NCBI GenBank assembly: GCA_012518795.1
Contig: JAAYRL010000050.1
Span: 62,001 to 126,000, forward strand
Reading direction: 5' to 3'
Length of the DNA: 64,000 bases
Origin: Clostridiaceae bacterium
Lineage (GTDB): Bacteria; Bacillota; Clostridia; Saccharofermentanales; DTU023
Under the pieces are notes generated by a model. That model saw only the letters and a program-made list of their open reading frames with translations, was not told the DNA's origin and ran no database searches. Positions 45,600-53,497 of the stretch are shown piece by piece (position 1 is the first letter of the stretch; the number at the start of each line of letters is the position of its first letter). Both the position numbers and the translations under genes were made by a program.

Positions 45600-45628
45600 T
45601 TGACAGAAAAGTAATTTGTAACTATCAT
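45600..45628 (+). promoter_or_regulatory. Promoter before tRNA-Pro(TGG)
   Basis: TTGACA (45600-45605), a 17-base spacer and TATCAT (45623-45628), 18 bases before the tRNA. Confidence 0.7.
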
Positions 45629-45646
45629 TGTTAATGCTGATTAAAC

Positions 45647-45722
45647 CGAGGTGTAGCGCAGTTGGTAGCGCACCTGTTTTGGGAACAGGGGGTCGCAGGT
45701 TCAAGTCCTGTCACCTCGACCA
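45647..45722 (+). tRNA. tRNA-Pro (anticodon TGG)
   Basis: A 76-base tRNA with encoded CCA; the acceptor stem is identical to that of tRNA-Pro(CGG). The anticodon loop TTTGGGA gives TGG (codon CCA and, by wobble, others). Together with GGG and CGG it gives a full proline set in this window. Confidence 0.95.
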
Positions 45723-45729
45723 AGCAATC

Positions 45730-45765
45730 AATAGTCCTGAGCTTTTGAATTTAGGACTATTTTTA
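45730..45765 (+). terminator. Terminator after tRNA-Pro(TGG)
   Basis: AATAGTCCT (45730) pairs with AGGACTATT (45753), followed by TTTT. Confidence 0.85.
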
Positions 45766-46106
45766 CTTTCAGCTAATTTTTTATGCTGTTTATAGTTTAT
45801 AGTTATTTTAATTTTATTAAGATAAACGTTACACGATTTTTACTTAGATAGACTGTACATTAATGATTCTTTCTAGTTCTATATAAGAGAAACCATGCTC
45901 GTTTATTATTAATAAAATTATACATTATTAATTATCTGTTTTGGCTTAGCAAAACTATACATAAATTGTTTATTTAGGCAATATAAATTAAAAAAATCGC
46001 TAATAATATGTATAGAGAATTGCTTAAGAAAATTATTATTGATAATGTTAACTTTGAGTGAATATTAATTCATTAATATGATTATTTTTAAGCGGACGGG
46101 AATAAT
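45766..46106. other. AT-rich upstream region of the serine operon
   Basis: About 340 AT-rich bases without a credible gene. I looked for a T-box or riboswitch fold and saw none. The ribosome site of serC (GGACGGG) is at its end. Confidence 0.4.
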
Positions 46107-47195
46107 ATGAATCGAATTTTTAATTTTTCAGCAGGGCCATCTGTATTGCCGGTAGAAGTACTGCAAAAAGCAGGTGAAGAAATGTTAGACTATCATGGCT
46201 TCGGTTTATCTGTAATGGAAATGAGTCACCGCTCAAAAGCTTATAGTGATATTCAAGATGAAGCTGAACAGCTTTTGAGAAAGCTGATGAACATTCCGGA
46301 TAATTATTATGTGTTGTTTTTACAAGGTGGTGCCTCAACACAATTTGCGATGGTTCCGCTAAATTTGATGAATAAAAATAATACAGCTGATTTTCTGATT
46401 ACGGGTAGTTGGGCGAGTAAAGCTCAACAAGAAGCTGCACGTTTTGGAGAGGCGAGAATTGTTGCATCTTCAAAAAATGATAATTATTCCTATATTCCGA
46501 AAACTGTCAAGTCTGATTTTAATCCGGATGCTGATTATGTGCATATTTGTACTAATAATACAATTTATGGAACGAGGATCAGCCCTGACAATATTCCGGA
46601 TATTGGTGCATTGGATCTGGTTGCAGACATGTCGTCAAATATTCTTTCTGAAGTTTATGATGTGAATAAGTTTGCTCTGATATATGCTGGAGCACAGAAG
46701 AATATGGGTCCTGCCGGTGTGACGGTTGTTATTATACGTGATGATTTGCTTGGCAATGCGATGGAATATACTCCGATAATGCTGAATTATAAAACTCATG
46801 CAGACAATGGTTCGATGTATAATACACCACCTTGCTACAACATTTATATATGCAAATTAGTTTTTGAATGGTTAGATAAATTGGGCGGAGTTTCTGCAAT
46901 TGAAGAAATTAATAAAGCAAAAGCTCAAAAACTATATGATTATATTGATAACAGTGATTTTTATCGTGGTACTGCAGAAAAAGATGATCGTTCCTTGATG
47001 AACGTGCCTTTTGTCTGTACTAATGATGAATTGAATGAGGAATTTGTTAAACAGGCAACAGCCAGGGGCTTACAGAATTTGAAAGGACATAGATCTGTTG
47101 GCGGTATGAGAGCGAGTATTTACAATGCGATGTCGTTGGATGGAATTGATGCTCTGATTTCTTTCATGCAAGAATTTGCCAAACAAAACGGTTAG
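46107..47195 (+). CDS. serC: Phosphoserine aminotransferase
   Basis: Converts 3-phosphohydroxypyruvate and glutamate into phosphoserine in serine synthesis. The PLP-binding Lys198 lies in IYAGAQKNMGPAGVTVV, and the family start NRIFNFSAGPSVLPVEVLQKA is intact. FLQGGASTQFAMVPLNL and HRSVGGMRASIYNA are further signatures. Length 362 residues is normal. It precedes serA by 40 bases and forms the start of a serC-serA-DUF1015 operon. Confidence 0.96.
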   Translation: MNRIFNFSAGPSVLPVEVLQKAGEEMLDYHGFGLSVMEMSHRSKAYSDIQDEAEQLLRKLMNIPDNYYVLFLQGGASTQFAMVPLNLMNKNNTADFLITGSWASKAQQEAARFGEARIVASSKNDNYSYIPKTVKSDFNPDADYVHICTNNTIYGTRISPDNIPDIGALDLVADMSSNILSEVYDVNKFALIYAGAQKNMGPAGVTVVIIRDDLLGNAMEYTPIMLNYKTHADNGSMYNTPPCYNIYICKLVFEWLDKLGGVSAIEEINKAKAQKLYDYIDNSDFYRGTAEKDDRSLMNVPFVCTNDELNEEFVKQATARGLQNLKGHRSVGGMRASIYNAMSLDGIDALISFMQEFAKQNG

Positions 47196-47235
47196 TTTTA
47201 AAAACAAATTTAGATTATATCTTTGGAAGGATAAA

Positions 47236-48417
47236 ATGAAAAATTATAAAATTTTAACATTAAATAATATTGATGAAACGGCTTTAAACCAAATTCCGAA
47301 ACATTTTGTTGTTGATAACGAAATTGCAAATCCTGATGCAATCATCGTCAGGAGCAAAGATATGCATGACATGGAATTTGGACCGGAATTGAAATTTATC
47401 GGACGTGCAGGTTCGGGTGTTAATAATATTCCTTTAGAAAAATGTTCTGAACAAGGTATTGTTGTTTGCAATTCTCCCGGAGCAAATGCTAACGGTGTTA
47501 AAGAATTAGTTGCCTTAGCGATGATAATGGCATCAAGAAATGTTGCAGAAGCTCTGAAATGGACTGCTGAATTGGATGCTGACGGTGAAGTTATTACCAA
47601 AGTTGAATCGGGTAAAAAAGAGTTTGTAGGTCCGGAACTTTATGGCAAAACAGTCGGTGTTATCGGTTTAGGAGAAATTGGAGCATTAGTAGCAAACATG
47701 TGTGTTGATTTCGGCATGCATGTATATGGTTATGATCCGTTCTTAACAGTGAAACATGCCTGGGCATTAAACAGCTGTATTAAAAGATCAAATGACGTTA
47801 ATGAATTATTCCAAAAATGTGATATTATTACAATCCACATTCCTTATAACAAGGATACTGATAGTTTTGTGAATGAAGAATTGTTAATGAACGCAAAACC
47901 GGGGTTAATTGTTGTTAACTTGGCACGTGGTGGCTTAGTTGATGTAAAGGCTATGAAAAAAGCAATTGACAACAATATTGTTTCACACTATGTTGTAGAT
48001 TTTCCGGATGAAGAAACTTTAAAATTAGATCGTACAATCAACATTCCCCATCTGGGAGCCTCGACTCCGGAAAGTGAATTCAATGCTGCTAAAATGGCTG
48101 TAGAACAAATGCTCGATTATCTTAAGAACGGCAATATTCATAATTCTGTCAATTTCCCGAATTTCGATTTTGGAGTATGTAACGGTTATAATCGAATTAC
48201 TGTGTTACACAAAAATATACCGAACATGATTAACCAAATTACGAGAATCTTAGCAAATAAAAATATTTCGCGATTGAGTAATCGTCATAAAGAAGGCTGG
48301 GCTTATACGATGCTGGATGTAGACGATGAAGTTGATCGTGAAACAATCAATAAAATTAAAGCGATTGATGGTGTAGTTCGTGTCAGAAAACTCATCGGAG
48401 GAAACGGACTGGATTAA
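47236..48417 (+). CDS. serA: D-3-phosphoglycerate dehydrogenase
   Basis: Oxidises 3-phosphoglycerate to phosphohydroxypyruvate, the first step of serine synthesis. NAD-binding motif VGVIGLGEIGALVANMC, catalytic Arg in VNLARGGLVD and catalytic His in IPHLGASTPESE. The C-terminal 75 residues form an ACT domain (RITVLHKNIPNMINQITRILANKNISRLSNRHK) for possible feedback by serine. I chose the ATG at 47236 behind GGAAGG; the frame further upstream overlaps serC and has no ribosome site. Length 393 residues, the short ACT type of SerA. Confidence 0.95.
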   Translation: MKNYKILTLNNIDETALNQIPKHFVVDNEIANPDAIIVRSKDMHDMEFGPELKFIGRAGSGVNNIPLEKCSEQGIVVCNSPGANANGVKELVALAMIMASRNVAEALKWTAELDADGEVITKVESGKKEFVGPELYGKTVGVIGLGEIGALVANMCVDFGMHVYGYDPFLTVKHAWALNSCIKRSNDVNELFQKCDIITIHIPYNKDTDSFVNEELLMNAKPGLIVVNLARGGLVDVKAMKKAIDNNIVSHYVVDFPDEETLKLDRTINIPHLGASTPESEFNAAKMAVEQMLDYLKNGNIHNSVNFPNFDFGVCNGYNRITVLHKNIPNMINQITRILANKNISRLSNRHKEGWAYTMLDVDDEVDRETINKIKAIDGVVRVRKLIGGNGLD

Positions 48418-48429
48418 AAAAGGAACAAT

Positions 48430-49674
48430 ATGGCAAAAATTAGAGCTTTTAGGGCAATTCGTCCTGTTGCAAAATACGCTTCCGAAGTGGCTGCACTTCC
48501 ATATGATGTAATGAACAGTGAAGAAGCTCGTACTGAAATTCAAGGCAAGCCGAACAGTTTTATGCGGATTGACCGACCGGAAACGACTTTAGACAAGAAT
48601 ATTGACATTTATGATGAGCGGGTTTATCAACAAGCGGTCATTAACATGAATTCTCTGATTGAGCGTGGAATCATGCAGCAAGATTCTACAGCTAATCTTT
48701 ATCTTTATGAATTAACTATGAATGATAGAAGTCAAACCGGTGTGGTTTGTTGTGCCTCAGTAGATGAATACTTGAATGAAACAATAAAAAAACATGAAAA
48801 AACAAGAGCGGACAAATTAGCAGATCGCATTAAACATGTTGATGTATTAGATGCAAATACCGGTCCCATTTTTTTAGCTTACAAAAAACAAGAGAAAATT
48901 AATGCAATTGTTACAACTTATAAACAAAACCAAGCGGAATATGATTTCACTGCTTCTGATGGCGTAACACACCGAATCTGGGTGATTGATGATTCTGCAA
49001 TTATTCAAAAATTAATTGATGCTTTTGCAGAAATAGATGTACTTTATATTGCTGATGGTCACCACAGATGTGCTTCCGGTGTAGAAGTGGCTAAAAAACG
49101 CAGAGTAGAGAATCCGGACTATTCAGGTGATGAAGAATTCAATTATTTCTTAGCTGTTGTTTTCTCGGATCATGAATTGAAAATTATGGATTATAACCGT
49201 TTAGTCAAAGATCTAAACGGGTTATCAGAAGATGAATTTTTCGAAAAAATAAAAGAAAAATTTAATGTTGAAAATGTCGGAAATAAAATATATCATCCTC
49301 AGACTAAAGCTGAATTCGGCATGTATTATCAAAGTAAATGGTACAAATTAACAGCGAAGCCCGGTACTTTTGATCCGAAGGATCCTGTTAATTCATTGGA
49401 TGTTGCGATAATGCAAAACAATCTTTTACACCCAATCTTGGGTATTGAAGATCCTCGTACAGATCAAAGAATTGATTTTGTCGGTGGAATAAGAGGACTC
49501 ACGGAATTGGAACGCAGAGTTGACAGCGGTGAAATGAAAGTGGCTTTTTCTATGTATCCGACATCAATTTCTGAACTGTTTGATGTTGCAGATGCAAATG
49601 AATTAATGCCACCCAAATCAACTTGGTTTGAACCAAAATTACGCAGCGGTCTTTTTATCCATAAACTGTCTTAA
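48430..49674 (+). CDS. DUF1015 protein
   Basis: A 414-residue soluble protein of the DUF1015 family. Recognisable stretches are ALPYDVMNSEEARTE near the start, YIADGHHRCASGVEVAKKRR in the middle, and ILGIEDPRTDQRIDFVGGIRGL near the end. Its function is not settled. It regularly sits with serA and serC in clostridia, and a role in serine metabolism (for example a serine kinase-like or missing phosphoserine phosphatase step) has been considered; no serB is seen in this window. AAAGGA precedes the ATG, 12 bases after serA. Confidence 0.87.
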   Translation: MAKIRAFRAIRPVAKYASEVAALPYDVMNSEEARTEIQGKPNSFMRIDRPETTLDKNIDIYDERVYQQAVINMNSLIERGIMQQDSTANLYLYELTMNDRSQTGVVCCASVDEYLNETIKKHEKTRADKLADRIKHVDVLDANTGPIFLAYKKQEKINAIVTTYKQNQAEYDFTASDGVTHRIWVIDDSAIIQKLIDAFAEIDVLYIADGHHRCASGVEVAKKRRVENPDYSGDEEFNYFLAVVFSDHELKIMDYNRLVKDLNGLSEDEFFEKIKEKFNVENVGNKIYHPQTKAEFGMYYQSKWYKLTAKPGTFDPKDPVNSLDVAIMQNNLLHPILGIEDPRTDQRIDFVGGIRGLTELERRVDSGEMKVAFSMYPTSISELFDVADANELMPPKSTWFEPKLRSGLFIHKLS

Positions 49675-49675
49675 A

Positions 49676-50287
49676 CTACTGTTCTGCTTGATTCGCTATA
49701 AACTCTTGAATAATGTCATTGACTTCGTTTAATTCGAATCGAGTTGAAGAAATTGCTGTTGCGCCATCAGTCAGAGCTTGTAGAATATCTTGTTTGGTCC
49801 GGATTAATCCGCCGGCAATAATCGGAATATCAGAATATTCTTTTATGAGAGCAAATGCTTTGGTTGCGATACCCGGTAAGATTTCAATCATATCCGGATT
49901 TGAATAATCGATATTTTGATAACCGTTTTCCAGAGCCATCGAGTCTAACATAAAAATTCTTAATACCGTAATTAAACCGAATTTTTTTGCGTATTTTAGC
50001 AGGCGTGCTCTTGTTGAAATTACCCCATCTGCTTTTGTATATTGATGTATAAAATCTATGGCTATTTCTCGATTAGTGATACCGTCAACCAAATCCAAGT
50101 GAACAAAAATATATTTTCCGTGTTGTTTAGCTAATCTTGTATATTCTTCGATATTACAGATGTTTCCGAATAACATAAAAATAATTTTACATTCACTTTT
50201 TAGAGCTTTTAGCAGAGATTCTTCATCTTTAACAGCTAAGATAACAGGAGACTTCAACAGATGTTTTTGTAAAACCTGAAATTTCAT
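49676..50287 (-). CDS. glpP: GlpP-family antiterminator
   Basis: A 203-residue TIM-barrel protein of the GlpP family (glycerol-3-phosphate-responsive mRNA antiterminator). The sequence PVILAVKDEESLLKAL...IFMLFGNICNIEEY, FVHLDLVDGITNREIAIDFI, DGVISTRARLLKYAKKFGLITVLRIFMLDSMAL and PIIAGGLIRTKQDILQALTDGATAISSTR fits the family throughout. In Bacillus GlpP lets RNA polymerase read through a leader into glpD. No glp gene is near. I chose the ATG at 50287 with AAAGGTG upstream; a TTG at 50308 is less likely. It ends two bases from DUF1015 on the other strand. Confidence 0.9.
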   Translation of the reverse strand: MKFQVLQKHLLKSPVILAVKDEESLLKALKSECKIIFMLFGNICNIEEYTRLAKQHGKYIFVHLDLVDGITNREIAIDFIHQYTKADGVISTRARLLKYAKKFGLITVLRIFMLDSMALENGYQNIDYSNPDMIEILPGIATKAFALIKEYSDIPIIAGGLIRTKQDILQALTDGATAISSTRFELNEVNDIIQEFIANQAEQ

Positions 50288-50366
50288 ATTGATCAAGACA
50301 CCTTTCAAAATAAATATGATTTTTTGTTATTATTATTTCACAGATTTTATTATAAAACCATAACAC

Positions 50367-50394
50367 TTGACTTTGGAAGCATTTATGATATTAT
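50367..50394 (+). promoter_or_regulatory. Promoter of tRNA-Ala
   Basis: TTGACT (50367-50372) and TATTAT (50389-50394) with a 16-base spacer, 13 bases before the tRNA. Confidence 0.6.
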
Positions 50395-50407
50395 TAATTT
50401 TGCACTT

Positions 50408-50483
<76 letters not shown>

Positions 50484-50485
50484 GA

Positions 50486-50525
50486 TAAGGTAGCAGATTT
50501 TGACAGAAGGTTTGCTGCCTTTTAA
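50486..50525 (+). terminator. Terminator after tRNA-Ala
   Basis: AAGGTAGCA pairs with TGCTGCCTT (one G-U), followed by TTAATTTTG. Confidence 0.7.
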
Positions 50526-50689
50526 TTTTGCTGAAACTTTTTGATTGTAAAGGGAAATTGTTTGTCTTGTTAATCTTTAATGAGCTTGATATACTGTGAA
50601 CGTGTTCAAATAAGCTACGATGTTTTACATGTACGAGAACATATCGTAAAAAAGGAAAATAATCGCAAAGAATATTTATTTCATAGATC

Positions 50690-50731
50690 TAGGCCGGTGC
50701 AATTGTAAAATAGGTCGGTGCACTTGTAAAA
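50690..50731. repeat. 21-bp tandem duplication before the prepilin gene
   Basis: TAGGCCGGTGCAATTGTAAAA (50690-50710 without its last base exceeds the unit count given here) is followed by a copy with two mismatches at 50711-50731, ending 26 bases before the prepilin start. Confidence 0.85.
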
Positions 50732-50757
50732 CTTTCCGTCAGGAATATGGGAGTTGA

Positions 50758-51237
50758 ATGAAAGTGAAAATCAGAAATAAAAAAGGTTTTACCCTAATGG
50801 AAGTACTTATCGTGGTCGCAATCATTGCCGTCCTCGTAGCGATAGCTATTCCTGTTTATAATGGCTTGGTAGAGAAGGCCAGGGTAGCGGCGGATGCCAA
50901 AGTTATGAGGCATGCCAAAACCGCATTTGTAATTTATGAGTTGGAAACAGGCGAAAAGCCTATAGAGAGAGCAATTTACGACATAAAAAGCAATACATTC
51001 ATTACAAGGAACGAATTTTTAGCTGGGAATAAGTTTGAAACATACCCATATTACGGTCAGGCCTATAATAATAATGGCGGATTGAGTCAGAGTGGTAGCA
51101 TTAGTGAAGGTATAAACGGTCATATATATGTCTCTGAAGAAGGCATAAAAGAATCTGGTGAGGACAACTACGGTCCCGAGGTTTTGCGCTGGTGGGCTGA
51201 TAACAAAACAGAACACCCCGACCGGTGGGGTGAATGA
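50758..51237 (+). CDS. Type IV prepilin-like protein
   Basis: A 159-residue protein with a class III signal peptide: a short basic leader KVKIRNKKG, cleavage between Gly10 and Phe11, Glu at position 5 of the mature chain (Glu15) and a 20-residue hydrophobic helix (LIVVAIIAVLVAIAIPVY). The rest is a hydrophilic head rich in Gly, Tyr and Glu. It is a pilin or pseudopilin that needs a prepilin peptidase and an assembly ATPase, none of which is in the window. The start has GGGAG upstream. It is next to two c-di-GMP enzymes; in clostridia pili are often controlled by c-di-GMP. Confidence 0.85.
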   Translation: MKVKIRNKKGFTLMEVLIVVAIIAVLVAIAIPVYNGLVEKARVAADAKVMRHAKTAFVIYELETGEKPIERAIYDIKSNTFITRNEFLAGNKFETYPYYGQAYNNNGGLSQSGSISEGINGHIYVSEEGIKESGEDNYGPEVLRWWADNKTEHPDRWGE

Positions 51238-51267
51238 GAGTTTACGCCTATACCCCTCGATTTGGAA

Positions 51268-53175
51268 TCAATTTAAAATTCTGTAACTCCATTGAGGATA
51301 TTTTCTCTTATATTTCTGTTTATTTATATACATGGCTCTATCAGCATGTTTTATATAGTCTTCGACTGTCTCATTATTAGGATTATTCGGGTCATAAAAT
51401 GATACACCGAATGACATTACAACGGGAATATGTTCTGTAACACCTTCCACATAAACCTCTTCTGATTTATACTTAGACAGTTTTTCATAGTCAATGTAAT
51501 ATTCAAATATTAGAACAAATTCATCTCCGCCTATTCTAAATATATCACTGCCTCTAAATTTTTCTTTTAAGTATTCAGCAACACCTTTAATTGCTTTATC
51601 ACCTGATTTATGTCCTAACTTATCATTGATAAATTTTAAGTTGTTTAAATCAACAAACATTATTACACATTTGTTATTAGATTTATTCAAATCAAATAAT
51701 TTACTCTCATAAGCGTATCTACTGCCTAATTTTGTAAGGTTATCAGTCCTTAATGCTTCATCCATAAATGAGAAATGAATTCTTTCTTTTTCAATAGTTT
51801 CAAAATATTTCAATGCAACTGATATCAGGAATATTATGAACAAAATAGTTTCTGCAGACAATACATAATTGAATATGTGAAATTTAAGATAAGTCGAATT
51901 TATCATTGATAAAGCATTCATAATATATATTAATGCATAAAAGATTTTCTCAAATTTACTTAATTTATCCCTGTTTATGACACAGGTTAATACGAATACA
52001 AATGAGGTTAATACAGTCAAAGTTACACTAATTAATATAGTATCTATATATGCTATGTATCCGTTTATTGATAATATGAATTGTATAATAGAGTTTAAAA
52101 TAGTTAGAACTATCAGTACCTGTCCGGATATGGACACAACTTTATTCCATTTATTCGGCTGAGAACGATTAATATCCGTATCTTTATACTCTAAAGTATG
52201 TCCAAACCTGGTTGTTATATAGTTAATTATAGGTACGTTTATTAACTGCGATGATATATACAACATGTAATAGATAGTATTTAATTTGGATGGGAAAATT
52301 GCTTTCAGAAAATCTGTTTGGCATAGTAACATTAATCCTGTAAGCCCTGCTAATTCAGTTAAATACAGTATGCTGATATATTGCTTTTTATATAACCTGC
52401 GAATAGTATATACCAGTATACCTATCAAACCGACAATAATCATAATAACAGACGGTATTACAAGATGTACCTCTTTTAAAAATATCACCGTCATTAATTC
52501 AGCCGGATTATTTACGTTATATATATTAGTAACGATGCCTGTATCTGAATCTTTTATAGGATTTAAGGTTATTTCTAAATATCTACCTTTATACTCACTT
52601 GGAATTTTAATTACTTTAAAATTATCTTTTCTGGCTAAATTATCAATTTTCGGTACGCTTATATTTTTGTGACTTCCGCTCTCATTTATATAACCGGAAT
52701 ATCTTTCGTCATAACTACTGTATAAAGTATCACCATCAGATGTTGTTACTTCTATATCGGAATATCCATAATTTATTACTATAAAATTAGATAAATCCGA
52801 TATATCATCCGACCTTTTTCTATCTACAGAAAATTTTAATCCGGTTTCGGTCTCTAAAGGTAATTTCTTTTTATCTTGAACATCCGAATCGGAATTGTAT
52901 TCTATAACATTGTAAGCATTTTCTACTGTACTTTTATTTATACTGTTATTTATACTGTAATTCCAATTATCTTCAACTTTCTTCGATTTTATTGAGAATG
53001 GTATTATAATGCACATTGTTATTAAAATTACAGTTAATACTATGCTTGGTATATCTATTTTATTCTCACTGTCAGGGTTGTTTTGATTATCTAAATTGTT
53101 TTCTTCTCTTAAATAATTACTCATATCTACTACACTTTTTTCCAGCCTTATCATTTTTTCGGTAACTTTTAACAA
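51268..53175 (-). CDS. Membrane diguanylate cyclase with external domain
   Basis: A 635-residue protein. One membrane segment (about 42-62) leads to an external domain of about 165 residues, followed by about seven membrane segments (about 235-460) and a C-terminal GGDEF domain with intact GGDEF at residues 549-553 in FRIGGDEFVLIFEYY. The layout resembles 7TMR-DISM-type receptors. An RGSD motif lies close before GGDEF, but the spacing is one residue short of the usual product-inhibition site. The start is uncertain: a TTG at 53175 has AGGAAAAGAGG before it; ATGs occur at 53154 and 53121. Confidence 0.87.
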   Translation of the reverse strand: MLKVTEKMIRLEKSVVDMSNYLREENNLDNQNNPDSENKIDIPSIVLTVILITMCIIIPFSIKSKKVEDNWNYSINNSINKSTVENAYNVIEYNSDSDVQDKKKLPLETETGLKFSVDRKRSDDISDLSNFIVINYGYSDIEVTTSDGDTLYSSYDERYSGYINESGSHKNISVPKIDNLARKDNFKVIKIPSEYKGRYLEITLNPIKDSDTGIVTNIYNVNNPAELMTVIFLKEVHLVIPSVIMIIVGLIGILVYTIRRLYKKQYISILYLTELAGLTGLMLLCQTDFLKAIFPSKLNTIYYMLYISSQLINVPIINYITTRFGHTLEYKDTDINRSQPNKWNKVVSISGQVLIVLTILNSIIQFILSINGYIAYIDTILISVTLTVLTSFVFVLTCVINRDKLSKFEKIFYALIYIMNALSMINSTYLKFHIFNYVLSAETILFIIFLISVALKYFETIEKERIHFSFMDEALRTDNLTKLGSRYAYESKLFDLNKSNNKCVIMFVDLNNLKFINDKLGHKSGDKAIKGVAEYLKEKFRGSDIFRIGGDEFVLIFEYYIDYEKLSKYKSEEVYVEGVTEHIPVVMSFGVSFYDPNNPNNETVEDYIKHADRAMYINKQKYKRKYPQWSYRILN

Positions 53176-53497
53176 CCACCTCTTTTCCTGGACTTTTCAG
53201 CAACATAGACATACATTGCATTGGTGAAGTGGTCTTAGTCCCTTTATGGGGAATGATTGGTTTCGAATCCAGTATATAATTTATCACAACTTATTTGTTG
53301 TTACAATTGTTACTTAACCTCGCTGTTTCCGCCTTGTATCGTTTAAAAAAAGCAGAGAAAAGAAAGGAAATGATATTTACAGGCTTTCTCAAAGACTAGA
53401 TTGTAAAACTTTAGATAGATATAATATAATAGCTTGAATATAATCAAATTTGGTAGAATACAGGATTTTACCTTAGAATCGGGATATAATAGATATA
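53176..53497. other. Gap between two divergent c-di-GMP genes
   Basis: About 320 bases, AT-rich on the right side. TATAAT-like sequences near 53421-53429 and 53485-53490 may serve the GGDEF-EAL gene. I found no gene or riboswitch here. A T-arm-like stretch near 53255 does not make a tRNA. Confidence 0.4.

Noticed and set aside
45766-46106. Possible T-box or serine-linked riboswitch before serC
   Set aside because: No T-box sequence or specifier stem was found.
53215-53290. A tRNA-like stretch with GGTTTCGAATCC
   Set aside because: The T-arm-like part has a mismatch at the key 53-61 pair and no acceptor stem or full cloverleaf can be formed.
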